Shown: positions 1 to 8,908 of the stretch, in pieces | How positions within the stretch are numbered: position 1 is the first letter of the stretch | Layout: every line of letters begins with the position of its first letter | Assembly (NCBI GenBank): GCA_030431455.1 | Contig: JAUIJE010000001.1 | Span: 682,001-746,000 of the forward strand | Length of the DNA stretch: 64,000 nucleotides | Direction of reading: 5' to 3' | Source of the DNA: a bacterium | Lineage (GTDB): Bacteria; Myxococcota; UBA727; JAUIJE01 | Made by a program: the position numbers and the translations under genes | Notes under the pieces: generated by a model | Told to the model about the DNA's origin: nothing | The model's input: the letters and a program-made list of their open reading frames with translations, nothing else | The model's database searches: none

Positions 1-224
1 GCGGGCGCGGTGCCGGTGGGGTGGCCGGCGGGCATCGACGAGGGCGCGGCCATCGCGGTGGCGCCCGGTTGGGACGAGGCCCCGGGCAACACGCCCGCCC
101 CCGACGGCGCGGTCGCGCCCACGCCCGCGGGGCCGACCGGGGCGATGGTGGGCTTGTTGGTGTCCTGGGGGCAGCCGGTGAGGGCGAACAGGGCGGCACA
201 GCCGAGGAGCAACGTCTTGGTCAT
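1..224 (-). CDS. Lipoprotein, C-terminus cut by window edge
   Basis: The frame starts at an ATG at 224 with a GGAGG Shine-Dalgarno at 231-235, seven bases away. It runs off the left edge with no stop, leaving 74 codons. The protein opens with a short positively charged signal peptide and a good lipobox (L-T-G-C near residue 19). A Pro/Ala/Gly-rich, low-complexity segment follows. This is known behaviour for an outer-membrane or surface lipoprotein with a flexible linker. No domain is visible in the part present, so function is unknown. An inverted repeat sits just upstream (237-255). Confidence 0.7.
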   Translation of the reverse strand, partial: MTKTLLLGCAALFALTGCPQDTNKPTIAPVGPAGVGATAPSGAGVLPGASSQPGATAMAAPSSMPAGHPTGTAP

Positions 225-236
225 ACAAAGCCTCCG

Positions 237-255
237 AACTTGTCTATAGCAAGTT
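237..255. promoter_or_regulatory. Perfect 6-bp dyad upstream of the first lipoprotein
   Basis: AACTTG and CAAGTT face each other across a 7-base TCTATAG spacer. The dyad ends one base upstream of the GGAGG ribosome site of the lipoprotein at 1-224. The spacer reads TATAGA on the minus strand, which could be a -10 element. It may be an operator over the promoter or a small 5' UTR hairpin; the sequence alone does not decide. Confidence 0.3.
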
Positions 256-372
256 TGTCGTCGCGTGGGATGGGCCAGAATGTGGACAGAATCTGGGGAA
301 TACCGCGCCCGGCTGCGCGGTTGGCGCGCGGCCGACACGACGGTGCGCGGGGGCCAGACGCGCGGCGCGGCA

Positions 373-1296
373 TCAGAAGCGGCAGAGTTTGCGCAGGGGC
401 TTGGCCGCTTCGGAGAGGCCCTTGGTCGCGAACGTGAGGGTCTTGGTCCGCCCCCGGGCCGGGCGCAGCGACAACGACAGGCTGTCGCCGGCCTGGAGCG
501 ATTTGTACGCGTCCTTGGCGTCCTTGAAGAACACCGACTTTTTGTCTTGGCCCATGTTGGTCGCGAACGAATCGCGCCGCTTGCCCACCTTGGCGGACAC
601 TTTTTTGTTCTTTCGCTTGTGCAACGTGAAGGGGGTGGTCACGTAGGCCTCGAGCTTGCGCTTCTTGCCCCCCATGCAGCGAAACGCGAGCTTGGGCGCG
701 TCCCGGTCTTCGCTCCCGTCGTCGAGGCGGATGACCGCGGACTTGGATCGGCCTTTGCCTTTGACCGACAAGATCCACTCCCCGGTGGGCAGCTCCGGGG
801 GCGCGCCGGGGTCGGGGCAGTTGAAGTTGATCGCGTTGCGTTGGATGCCTTCGGCGCGGGCGTCGCCCTTGCGGGGGAGTTGCTGCGCGAGGGCGTCGCA
901 GATCGGGCCGCGCAGCTCGTCGGGGCTTTTGTCGTCGAAGTCTTTGAGCCCGAGGCGCTTGGCCTCGTCCCGGTAACGACGGGCCTCGTCGGCGGCCTTT
1001 TTCTCGGACTGGGCGGTCTCCTCGCAGGCGCGCATCAGGTCACGGGCGACCTGGGAGAGGTTCTCGACCGGGGCCATGCCGATGAAGTTGAGCTCGAGGT
1101 CGGCGGCGGGGACCTCGACCGCTTCGTCGTTGTTGCACACGGCCTTGACCGACTCGCCCTCGATGGTCACCGACTTGGCCACGGTGGCGAGCACCTCGGC
1201 GAGCTTGTCCTCCATCGAGCCCTGACACGCGAGCAGCGCGATGGCGGCGGCGCCGACGACGGCCGCGGCGAGCGGAGTGCGCAGGTCAGAACCCAC
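373..1296 (-). CDS. Putative lipoprotein of unknown function
   Basis: This 307-residue protein starts at a GTG at 1296, inside the last 11 bases of the SNF2 helicase gene, so the two are probably co-transcribed and translationally coupled. The N-terminus is a signal peptide ending in a lipobox (L-L-A-C, near residue 24). The middle is helical and charged (about residues 60-130, rich in Lys, Glu and Ala). The C-terminal 150 residues look like a beta-rich domain closing in L-R-K-L-C. That end resembles secreted IalB/TagO-like beta domains, but only weakly, and I would not assign a function on it. Confidence 0.7.
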   Translation of the reverse strand: MGSDLRTPLAAAVVGAAAIALLACQGSMEDKLAEVLATVAKSVTIEGESVKAVCNNDEAVEVPAADLELNFIGMAPVENLSQVARDLMRACEETAQSEKKAADEARRYRDEAKRLGLKDFDDKSPDELRGPICDALAQQLPRKGDARAEGIQRNAINFNCPDPGAPPELPTGEWILSVKGKGRSKSAVIRLDDGSEDRDAPKLAFRCMGGKKRKLEAYVTTPFTLHKRKNKKVSAKVGKRRDSFATNMGQDKKSVFFKDAKDAYKSLQAGDSLSLSLRPARGRTKTLTFATKGLSEAAKPLRKLCRF

Positions 1297-4177
1297 GGGC
1301 GGCCTCGTCGTCGAGCAAGCCCCGGATCTCGTCCAGGGTCAGGCTGCGGGGGCCGGCCCCGTCTTGGCCGAGCACGCCCTCGGCCGCGGCGCGCTTGTCC
1401 TCGCCGAGGGCGAGCATGCGCTCCTCGATGGAGTCGCGGCAGGCGAGCTTGATCACGTGCACGGTCTTGGTCTGGCCGATGCGGTGGGCGCGGTCGGTGG
1501 CCTGGTCTTCGACCGCGGGGTTCCACCAGGGGTCGTAGTGGATGACGGTGTCGGCCGCGGTGAGCGTCACCCCGGTGCCGCCGGCTTTGAGGCTGACCAC
1601 GATGACGGGGGGGCCGTCTTCGGCCTGGAACTGCGCCACGACCTCGCCGCGTTTTTTGGTGCCGCCGTGCAGCCACAGGGCGTTGTCGACCCCGATGCGC
1701 TCGAGCACCTCGTGAAGAATCTTTTGCATCTCCACGAACTGCGAAAACACGATCACCCGGCGGCCGGCGTCGATGGCCTCGGTCATCACCTCCTCGAACA
1801 GGTCGAGCTTGGCCGACGAGATCGGGTCTTTTGGCTTCTTCTTGTTGCCCTTGAACACCAGGCGCGGGTCGCAGCACACCTGCCGCAGCCGCATGAGCGC
1901 GGCGAGGATCGGGGCCCGGGCCCGGCCCTTGGTGTGCAGTGACAATGCCTTCTCGACGTCGGAGCGGACCTCGGACAGCACCTTGAGGTACAGGCCGCGT
2001 TGGTCGTCGTCCATCTCGCAACGCATGATGGTCTCGATTTTGGGGGGCAGGTCTTTGGCGACCTCCTCCTTCTTGCGCCGCAGGATCACCGGGCGGGTGC
2101 GCCGGCGCAGCTCGTCGAGGCGGGCGTGGTTCCCCTTGGCGATGGGCCGGCCGTACCGCTTCTCGAAGTTCTTGGCGGTGCCGAGCAGGCCGGGGGCCAC
2201 GATCTCGAGGATGCTCCAGAGCTCTTCGACGCGGTTTTCGATGGGGGTACCGGTCAGGGCCAGCCGCTGGTCGCAGCGGACCTGGCGGGCCGCTTTCCAC
2301 GCCTCGGTGGTGTGGTTCTTCACGTGCTGGGCTTCGTCGAGCATCAGGTACCGGAAGTCGACCTCGCCCAGGGTGCCTTCGACGTCACGGCGCAACAGGG
2401 CATAGCTGGTGACGACCACGTCGGTCTCGGGGGCGAGCTCGATGAGGCCCTTGCGATCACGGCCGTGCCACTTGAACACGTTGAGGCTGGGGATGTGCCG
2501 CTTGGCCTCGTCGACCCACACGTCGAGGACCGAGGTCGGGGCCACCACCAGGTTGGGCTTTTGCCCGTCGTCGGCCTTGGCCTTGGCCAACAGGCTCATG
2601 GCCATCAGCGTCTTCCCGAGACCCATGTCGTCGGCGAGGATGCGGCCGAGCCCGAGGTTGTGCAGCCGGCTCATCCAGGCCACCCCGTCGAGCTGGTACG
2701 GGCGCAGGGTGGCGGTGACGGTGTCGGGGATCTCGCGGTCTTTGTCGGTGGGCTCTTTGAGGAACGCCTCGATGCGCTTTTTGACGTCGGGCGGACACTG
2801 CAGCTCCACGTGACCGCCGAGGGCGGCCACGAGCAAGGCGAGCTCACCCTGGCCGATCTCGCGGGTGTCGTCGAGGTTCTTGAGTTCGAGCGCGTCCCCG
2901 ATGAGCTCGAGGCTCTTGCCCATGGCGGGGGTGAAGCCGAGCACGGTGTCTTCGTCGACGACCAGGCTGCGCCGGCCCTTGACCGCGGCGGTGACGATGT
3001 CGTCGAACTCCACCGCGAGGTTGCGGGCTTCTTCGCCGATGTCGAGGTTGACCTCGAGCAGGCCGCGCTTGTCCTTGGGGATCTTCTTCGCGTTGAGGAT
3101 GGGCACGTGCGGCAAATGCACGATGCGGGGCAGGGTGTCCTCGTCGACCTGGACGAACTCGGGCACGCCCTCTCGGGCGGAAATGCGCACCAAGATGTCG
3201 AGCGCCTTTTCGCCATTTTGGGCAAAGCCGCGGTGGTTGCCGGCCGCGAACAGGCCCATGTCGAACAGCCCCTGCCGGGCCTGCTCTTCCTGCATCGTGG
3301 GCCGGCCGAGGATCATCGCGGGGGCGTCCGGGTCGTCCGGGTGCTTGATCGCGCAGATGGGGGGCAGGGCCCCGCGCGAACTCACCTCGACCTCGTCGGT
3401 GAAACCGTGCAGGCCGATCTCGGTCACGAGGTGCACACGCAGGCCGACCCCGCTGTTGTCCTCGCCCGCGGTGAGCAGGGCGCGCAGCCAGATCTTCGGC
3501 GCGGGCTCGCTCTGCTGGGCGACCTCGACGAGGTCGGCGAGGTCGGTGCCGAGCCCGACCACGGCCTCGAACGCGGCCGCCCCCTCGTCGGTGGTCAGCC
3601 CATCGAGCACCAGCGGCTCGCTCTCGAGCAGGGCCTTGGCTTCGCCGGGGAGCAACGGGGGCGCGATCCGGTGAAGCTTGAGTTGGGCATCGAGCAGGTG
3701 CGCTTCCTGTTCGCCCAGGACCTCGGGGGTCGGGATGGGGGTGTCCTCGACGTCCACCGCTTCGAAGCGCAGGCACAACGCGCCTTCTTCGCCCTCGATG
3801 ACCCGCCCGGTGATGCGCGCCGGGCCGGGAATCACCACCAAGCCACCGCGGTCCTCGACCTCGAGGGCCACCACCGACGCAAACGCGAGCAGCCGGCCGA
3901 CCTGGGCCCGGGTCAGCGCGAACCGGCCTTTTTTGGCGTGGCTGGGCCCCGCCTCCTGCAGGATCTCGACCGCGGCGCGCTCGCGCGCCGACAGCGCATT
4001 TTGGCCGGCCAAGAACGTCCGCGCGTCGGTGATGTGATCGGAGCGCGGGCCGTCGTACAGCCGCACAAACGTCCGCTCGGCCGCGAACGCCGGTTCCTCG
4101 AGGATGATGCGCAGCCGCCGATTCGACGGGCGCAGGGCGTCGGCGAGATGAACCCAGGGCAGCGGCGCGTATTTCAC
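1286..4177 (-). CDS. SNF2/SWI2-family helicase-like ATPase
   Basis: This 963-residue protein has a full SNF2 core in its C-terminal half. Motif I is DDMGLGKT with its Lys near residue 522, the DEAQH box is near residue 614, there is a TGTPIEN motif, and motif VI is DRAHRIGQ near residue 897. The first 450 residues have no motif I recognise; many bacterial SNF2 proteins carry an N-terminal SNF2-associated region there. The family uses ATP to translocate on double-stranded DNA and remodel protein-DNA complexes. It is not a processive helicase. GTG at 4177 follows an AGGGG; a TTG at 4195 would add six residues. The lipoprotein downstream overlaps its stop by 11 bases, but nothing links the two functions. 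Confidence 0.9.
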   Translation of the reverse strand: MKYAPLPWVHLADALRPSNRRLRIILEEPAFAAERTFVRLYDGPRSDHITDARTFLAGQNALSARERAAVEILQEAGPSHAKKGRFALTRAQVGRLLAFASVVALEVEDRGGLVVIPGPARITGRVIEGEEGALCLRFEAVDVEDTPIPTPEVLGEQEAHLLDAQLKLHRIAPPLLPGEAKALLESEPLVLDGLTTDEGAAAFEAVVGLGTDLADLVEVAQQSEPAPKIWLRALLTAGEDNSGVGLRVHLVTEIGLHGFTDEVEVSSRGALPPICAIKHPDDPDAPAMILGRPTMQEEQARQGLFDMGLFAAGNHRGFAQNGEKALDILVRISAREGVPEFVQVDEDTLPRIVHLPHVPILNAKKIPKDKRGLLEVNLDIGEEARNLAVEFDDIVTAAVKGRRSLVVDEDTVLGFTPAMGKSLELIGDALELKNLDDTREIGQGELALLVAALGGHVELQCPPDVKKRIEAFLKEPTDKDREIPDTVTATLRPYQLDGVAWMSRLHNLGLGRILADDMGLGKTLMAMSLLAKAKADDGQKPNLVVAPTSVLDVWVDEAKRHIPSLNVFKWHGRDRKGLIELAPETDVVVTSYALLRRDVEGTLGEVDFRYLMLDEAQHVKNHTTEAWKAARQVRCDQRLALTGTPIENRVEELWSILEIVAPGLLGTAKNFEKRYGRPIAKGNHARLDELRRRTRPVILRRKKEEVAKDLPPKIETIMRCEMDDDQRGLYLKVLSEVRSDVEKALSLHTKGRARAPILAALMRLRQVCCDPRLVFKGNKKKPKDPISSAKLDLFEEVMTEAIDAGRRVIVFSQFVEMQKILHEVLERIGVDNALWLHGGTKKRGEVVAQFQAEDGPPVIVVSLKAGGTGVTLTAADTVIHYDPWWNPAVEDQATDRAHRIGQTKTVHVIKLACRDSIEERMLALGEDKRAAAEGVLGQDGAGPRSLTLDEIRGLLDDEAARGF

Positions 4178-4284
4178 GGCCCCTGCAAAGCACAAAAACG
4201 AGATTCCGGCAACACAAGGGCGCGTGCAGAGCGCGGCGCGGCCGCCCCTGGCCCGGGATCGAGCCGGCCAAAGGCGCGCTTTTC

Positions 4285-4313
4285 TTTGCGAATCCCCGTT
4301 CAGGCCGTATCGT
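4285..4313 (+). promoter_or_regulatory. Candidate leaderless promoter of cdd
   Basis: TATCGT at 4308-4313 lies exactly six bases before the GTG start at 4320. TTTGCG at 4285-4290 sits 17 bp further upstream and could be the -35. There is no Shine-Dalgarno before the start, so transcription probably begins at or next to the start codon. Confidence 0.4.
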
Positions 4314-4319
4314 GCCGGC

Positions 4320-4760
4320 GTGGACCGGACCCTCTCGCCCGACCAGGTCGAGCAGCTCGTCGCCGCGGCAGAACAGGCCCGGGAGCGCGCCTACGCCCCC
4401 TATTCGCGGTTCCGCGTGGGGGCCGCGCTGTTGTGCGAAAGCGGCGACATCGTGCGCGGGGCCAACGTCGAGAACGCCTCTTTTGGCCTGTGCATCTGCG
4501 CCGAGCGCACCGCGGTGAGCACCGCGGTGGTGCAGGGCCGTCGGGACTTCATCGGCATCGCGATCATGACCGGCTCCAGCCCACCGAGCACCCCCTGCGG
4601 GATGTGCCGGCAGGTGCTCGCGGAGTTTTGCCGCGACCTCGACGTGGTCTTGTGCAACGACAAGGGCGAACGGCTGCGCACGACCCTGAAGGCGCTGTTC
4701 CCGAACAACTTCGACGCCCGCCTGCTGCAGGATGGCGCGGACACGGAGCCGACCCCTTGA
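4320..4760 (+). CDS. cdd: Cytidine deaminase
   Basis: Hydrolyses cytidine and deoxycytidine to uridine and deoxyuridine in pyrimidine salvage. The 146-residue length fits the small homotetrameric CDA family. The zinc site is complete: C-A-E at residues 60-62 (Glu62 is the proton shuttle) and P-C-G-M-C with Cys93 and Cys96. The conserved N-terminal A-Y-x-P-Y-S-x-F-x-V-G-A-A substrate motif is at about residues 24-36. I chose the GTG at 4320 because family similarity begins right after it and a TANNNT box lies six bases upstream. Its TGA overlaps the TTG start of the next gene, another nucleoside deaminase, so the pair forms a salvage operon. Confidence 0.92.
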   Translation: MDRTLSPDQVEQLVAAAEQARERAYAPYSRFRVGAALLCESGDIVRGANVENASFGLCICAERTAVSTAVVQGRRDFIGIAIMTGSSPPSTPCGMCRQVLAEFCRDLDVVLCNDKGERLRTTLKALFPNNFDARLLQDGADTEPTP

Positions 4761-6112
4761 GCGCGGACATCCTCGTCGAGGGGGGCACCGTCGTCACCCT
4801 GGACCCGGAGCGCCGGGTCTTTGTGGGGGACGTGCTGCTGCGCGGCCACAAGATTCACGCCCTCGGTCCCACCGGCAAGGTCCGGCCCCGGCGGGTGACC
4901 CAGACCATCGACGCCCGGGGCTGCCTGGTGTTGCCCGGCTTTGTGCAGTCCCATGTGCATCTGTGCCAAGCGCTGTTTCGCGGCTTGGCCGAGGACCAGG
5001 TGCTGCTCGACTGGCTGAGCGAATACATCTGGCCCTTTGAGGGCGCGCACACCCCGGCCTCGCTGCGCGCGTCGGCCCGGCTCGGCATCGCCGAGTTGCT
5101 CCTCGGGGGCACCACCTGCGCGCTGGACATGGGCACGGTCAAGCACACCGACACATTGTTTCGCGTCGCCGACCAGACCGGCTTTCGGCTGACGTCGGGC
5201 AAGGCGATGATGGACAAGGGCCACATCCGACCCGGCGGCCTGCGCGAGACCACCGAGGAGAGCCTGCGCGAGTCCTTGCGGCTGGCCAAGCGCTGGCACA
5301 ACAAGTCGAAGGCGCGGTTGCGGTACGCGTTCGCCCCGCGCTTCATCTTGTCGTGCACCGACGAGCTGTTGCGCACCACGGCGAAGATGGCGCGCGAGCT
5401 GGGCTGTCTTTTGCACACCCACGCCTCCGAGAACCCGGGCGAGATGGAGGCGGTGCGCGCGGCCACCGGCAAAGACAACGTCGAGGCGTTGCACGCGCTG
5501 GGGTGCACCGGCGACAACGTGGTGCTCGCGCATTGCGTGTGGGTCACGGCCAAAGAACAACGGGTGTTGCGCGAGACCGGCACCCACGTGGCCCACTGTC
5601 CGTCGACCAACCTGAAGTTGAGCTCGGGCATCGCCCGGGTGCCGGACCTGCTCCAGGCCGGGATCAACGTGGGCATCGGGGCCGACGGGGCGCCGTGCAA
5701 CAACCGCATGGACGTGTTCACCGAGATGCACCTCGCGTCGCTGCTGCAAAAACCCAAGTACGGGCCCGCGGCCATGCCCGCGCAGACCGTGGTCGAGATG
5801 GCCACCCTCGGGGGCGCGCGTTTGCTCGGCATCGAGGACCAGGTCGGCAGCTTGGAGAAGGGCAAGCGCGCGGACGTGGTCGTGCTCGACGCCAAAAAGC
5901 CCCATCTCCGGCCGGTGGTCGACCCCTACACGACGGTGGTGCACGGGGCCCGCGCGGGCGACGTGCGCGATGTGTTCGTCGACGGCCAATGGCTGGTCCG
6001 CGACGGCGAGCTGACCCAGATGGACCTGGACGACATCCTCGGCGACGTCGAGCGCGAGGTGGACGGGGTGTTGGCCCGGGCCGGGGCCGTGCCCCGCATG
6101 CGCCGGCCCTGA
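4757..6112 (+). CDS. Amidohydrolase, adenosine-type deaminase (MtaD/DadD-like)
   Basis: A 451-residue metal-dependent amidohydrolase of the ATZ/TRZ group. The metal-binding H-x-H is at residues 66 and 68. Further His residues lie in H-T-H-A-S-E (about 220) and L-A-H-C (about 258), and the catalytic Asp in G-A-D-G-A-P-C-N-N (about 310). This pattern fits 5'-deoxyadenosine, 5'-methylthioadenosine and S-adenosylhomocysteine deaminases. The text around it (ALDMGT, then GKAMMD) is closest to proteins annotated in myxobacteria as 5'-deoxyadenosine deaminase. It starts at TTG 4757, overlapping the cdd stop as TTGA. It probably clears by-products of SAM-dependent enzymes. The exact substrate cannot be fixed from sequence. 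Confidence 0.85.
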   Translation: MSADILVEGGTVVTLDPERRVFVGDVLLRGHKIHALGPTGKVRPRRVTQTIDARGCLVLPGFVQSHVHLCQALFRGLAEDQVLLDWLSEYIWPFEGAHTPASLRASARLGIAELLLGGTTCALDMGTVKHTDTLFRVADQTGFRLTSGKAMMDKGHIRPGGLRETTEESLRESLRLAKRWHNKSKARLRYAFAPRFILSCTDELLRTTAKMARELGCLLHTHASENPGEMEAVRAATGKDNVEALHALGCTGDNVVLAHCVWVTAKEQRVLRETGTHVAHCPSTNLKLSSGIARVPDLLQAGINVGIGADGAPCNNRMDVFTEMHLASLLQKPKYGPAAMPAQTVVEMATLGGARLLGIEDQVGSLEKGKRADVVVLDAKKPHLRPVVDPYTTVVHGARAGDVRDVFVDGQWLVRDGELTQMDLDDILGDVEREVDGVLARAGAVPRMRRP

Positions 6113-6175
6113 CCGGGCCGAAACGCTTTTGGCCGGGCGCCGGGCCTGCTACGTTCCGCGCTTCAAGGAGCGGGC

Positions 6176-7420
6176 TTGTCACAACGGGGCATTCGATTCG
6201 GCAAATATGTGCTGCTCAACCGCATCGCGGTGGGCGGCATGGCCGAAATTTTCCTCGCCCGCCAAGAGGGCCTCGAGGGCTTTGAGAAGACAATTTGCAT
6301 CAAGCGCATTCGGCCGCACCTCTCCAGCCAGCCGAACTTCGTGCGCATGTTCCTCAACGAGGCCAAGCTCGCCGCCCAGTTGAACCACCCGAACATCGTC
6401 CAGATCTACGACCTCGGGCGCATCAACGACTCGTACTTCATCGCCATGGAGTACATCTCCGGCCGGGACATGAGCCGCATCATCCCCAAGGCGGAGAAGG
6501 CGGACATCCCGTTCCCGATGATCTACGCGCTCAAGATCGGGTCCAACTGCTGCGAGGGCATGTACTACGCGCACACCAAGACCGACGCGTACGGCAACCC
6601 CCTCAACATTGTGCACCGCGACCTGACCCCCGAGAACGTCCTCGTCGGGTTCAACGGCACGGTGAAGATCGTCGACTTCGGCATCGCCAAGGCCTCGACC
6701 CAACTCGGCCAGACGCGGGCGGGGGAGATCAAAGGCAAGCTCTCGTACATGAGCCCTGAGCAGGCCATGGGCCACCAGCTCGATCACCGGTCGGACATCT
6801 TTTCCCTCGGGGCGGTGATGTACGAGTGGATCACCGGCTATCGCCTGTTCACCGGCGAGAACGAGATGGCGATCCTCAAGTCGATCATCGACGGCAAGAT
6901 CTATCCGCCGTCGTACTTCAAAGAGGATGTGCCCGAGCAGGTCGAGCGCATCCTGATGAAGGCGTTGTCCAAGGATCGAGAAGAGCGGTACCAGAGCGCG
7001 TGGGAGCTGCAGTTCGACATCGACACCTTCGTCGCGTCCAACGACTTCACCCCGTCGAACATCCACCTCGCGAACTTCCTCAAACAGATCTTCTCCGACG
7101 AGATCGAACAGGAAAAAGATCTGCTCGTGCGCTCGGTCGAGGTCGAGGTGTCCGGCAAACAGACCGCGTCGGTGATGGAGGCGGACATCCTCGAACTCGA
7201 GGACATCGGCGGACGCCCGGTGACCGTCGAGGCCGACGGCAGCCCTTCCCGGCGGGCCGCCACCAACCCGCAGCGCAAGAGCAGTCATCTCACCGAGCGG
7301 CTGACCGTGGCCTTGACCGAGAGCGAACTGACGTCGCTGCAAAAGTCTGCGTCGAGCAACCGGCTCGAGGTCGAAGAGCTCGTGCGCGAGCTCGTGCGCG
7401 ACCACATCAAGTGGCAATAG
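6176..7420 (+). CDS. Ser/Thr protein kinase with ribbon-helix-helix-like tail
   Basis: A 414-residue Hanks-type kinase, starting at TTG 6176 with AAGGAG six bases upstream. All core elements are present: the Gly loop at residues 17-25, Lys43, Glu62, H-R-D at 147-149 with catalytic Asp149, Asn154, and D-F-G at 167-169. It should phosphorylate Ser/Thr in the cytoplasm. Unlike many family members it has no transmembrane helix or extracellular sensor. A linker of about 100 residues follows the kinase. The last 43 residues (R-L-T-V-A-L-T-E-S-E-L, then two helices) have the strand-helix-helix spacing of a ribbon-helix-helix fold, suggesting dimerisation or DNA binding. Partner and substrate are unknown. 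Confidence 0.9.
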   Translation: MSQRGIRFGKYVLLNRIAVGGMAEIFLARQEGLEGFEKTICIKRIRPHLSSQPNFVRMFLNEAKLAAQLNHPNIVQIYDLGRINDSYFIAMEYISGRDMSRIIPKAEKADIPFPMIYALKIGSNCCEGMYYAHTKTDAYGNPLNIVHRDLTPENVLVGFNGTVKIVDFGIAKASTQLGQTRAGEIKGKLSYMSPEQAMGHQLDHRSDIFSLGAVMYEWITGYRLFTGENEMAILKSIIDGKIYPPSYFKEDVPEQVERILMKALSKDREERYQSAWELQFDIDTFVASNDFTPSNIHLANFLKQIFSDEIEQEKDLLVRSVEVEVSGKQTASVMEADILELEDIGGRPVTVEADGSPSRRAATNPQRKSSHLTERLTVALTESELTSLQKSASSNRLEVEELVRELVRDHIKWQ

Positions 7421-7504
7421 CCCCGCCTAAAACCACCTGAAACGGCCTGGCACAGCCATGCTGCGGCTCTTGTCTGCGGTCCGAAGAAACGCCACACTGG
7501 CCGC

Positions 7505-8872
7505 ATGAGCGACCCCAAAAAACCCGCGCCCATCGACCTGGACCCGTCGTTTTTGTCGCCGATCTCGGCGGAGCCGACCGCCCCGGCCCCGGTGCCGGTC
7601 GCGGTCCCCGAGCCCGTCGCCGCCCCTGCGCCGGCCCCGCCCCCCGCCGTCGACCCGGCCCCCGCCGCCGCCCCCGTCGAGGCCGCGCCTGCGCCGGCCG
7701 CGCCCGCGGCGGACGTGGCCGCCGACCAGGCCGGCTCTCTGGAGCCCATTTCCCTCGACCTCATCCCCGAGAAGCTGCACAAGCACCTCGACCCGGGCGC
7801 GCCGCCCCCGGTGCGCCTGATGGGGGCCAAGGCCATGGTCCCGATGGGGCCCAGGGACATGGTCCACGTCGTGTACCAGGCGCAGTTCGACAAGGTGAAG
7901 AAGATCGCGGCCATCGCCCGCCAGACCTTCGAGGCGTTCGACGACAAGATCATCGACGCGGTGTGCCCGGACCCCAGCATCGCGCCCCCGGTGCTCGGTC
8001 TTTTTGCAGAGACATTGATCCAGCGGCCGGACAAGCTGGAGAAGGTCCTGGTCAACCGCAACACCCCCGACCGCGCGTTTGTGTGGGTCGCGGAGCGGGC
8101 CGAAGACCACGCCACCATTGGCATTGTGGCCGGCAACCAGGAGCGCCTCCTGCGCGAACACGGCATCGTGCGGGCCCTCACCGAGAACCGCCACGCCCTG
8201 CGCAGCGAGGTCGATCGGGCGATCGACTTCCTGGTCCGCGAAGGGGTGTTTCTCGAGGACGTCGACGAGTTCGAGGATGCGTTCACCCGCTTGGGCAAGC
8301 ACGAGATGCTCGAGGCGGTGAAGAAGATCGAGATCAGCGCGGACGTGCTCGACAAAGAGCAGAAGGCCGAAGCCAAGAAGCTCGGGCTCAGCGCCGAGCA
8401 GTATCTTTTGCGCACGGACAAAGACGGCACCGAGGTGTCCGAGGAGGAGATCGAAAACTCCCGTCGGCACAAGCCGCTCAACAGCTACCCCATCCCCGTG
8501 CAGCTCAAGCTCGCCAGCTTTGGCGAACACGCGTTGGCGATGGAGGCGGTGTACAGCCCCAACCGCATGATCGCGAAGGCCGGCATCGACAACCCCCGCA
8601 TCAAGCTCCCCGACGTCGAGCGCATCTGTCGTCAACGGTCGCTGGCCGACACCGTGATCCGCGAGATTTGCCACAACAAAGAGTGGACCAAGAACCACAA
8701 GATTCAGTTCCTCCTCGTGCAGCACCCCAAAACCCCCATCGGGCTGGCCATGCGGTGGCTGCCGGGGTTGCGCATCAACGAGGTCAAGAGCTTGGCCAAA
8801 TCCAAAAGCATTCCCGCCGCGGTCCAGGCCCACGCCAAAAAGATCATGATGAAAAAGCAAGGCGGCCGCTGA
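7505..8872 (+). CDS. Protein of unknown function with Pro/Ala-rich N-terminus
   Basis: 455 residues. The first 80 are almost entirely Pro, Ala and Val, a disordered or wall-spanning type of linker. Residues 80-455 are mostly helical, with short repeated helix pairs (for example L-V-N-R-N-T-P-D-x-A-F and I-C-H-N-K-E-W-T) spaced like HEAT or leucine-rich-variant repeats. There is no signal peptide or membrane segment, so it is probably cytoplasmic. It follows the kinase by 84 bases in the same direction. Ser/Thr-rich linkers are absent, so there is no sequence sign that it is a kinase substrate. I do not recognise the family. Confidence 0.75.
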   Translation: MSDPKKPAPIDLDPSFLSPISAEPTAPAPVPVAVPEPVAAPAPAPPPAVDPAPAAAPVEAAPAPAAPAADVAADQAGSLEPISLDLIPEKLHKHLDPGAPPPVRLMGAKAMVPMGPRDMVHVVYQAQFDKVKKIAAIARQTFEAFDDKIIDAVCPDPSIAPPVLGLFAETLIQRPDKLEKVLVNRNTPDRAFVWVAERAEDHATIGIVAGNQERLLREHGIVRALTENRHALRSEVDRAIDFLVREGVFLEDVDEFEDAFTRLGKHEMLEAVKKIEISADVLDKEQKAEAKKLGLSAEQYLLRTDKDGTEVSEEEIENSRRHKPLNSYPIPVQLKLASFGEHALAMEAVYSPNRMIAKAGIDNPRIKLPDVERICRQRSLADTVIREICHNKEWTKNHKIQFLLVQHPKTPIGLAMRWLPGLRINEVKSLAKSKSIPAAVQAHAKKIMMKKQGGR

Positions 8873-8888
8873 CCGTTGGGCGCGGTGG

Positions 8889-8903
8889 GGGGCTGTACGC
8901 CCC
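8889..8903. terminator. Weak hairpin between convergent genes
   Basis: GGGGC and GCCCC pair across a TGTAC loop in the 36-base gap between two converging genes. There is no T run, so it is only a possible bidirectional terminator. Confidence 0.3.
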
Positions 8904-8908
8904 GCGGC

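Noticed and set aside
2000-4756. Very long open plus-strand frame in front of the amidohydrolase
   Set aside because: It is the antisense of the SNF2 helicase gene. It shows no domain and an amino-acid makeup typical of reverse-complement GC-rich coding (Ala, Gly, Arg, Val, His). Only the part from 4757 is real.
7448-7464. Sigma-54 promoter TGGCAC...TGC
   Set aside because: The GG and GC elements are one base too close for the -24/-12 spacing.
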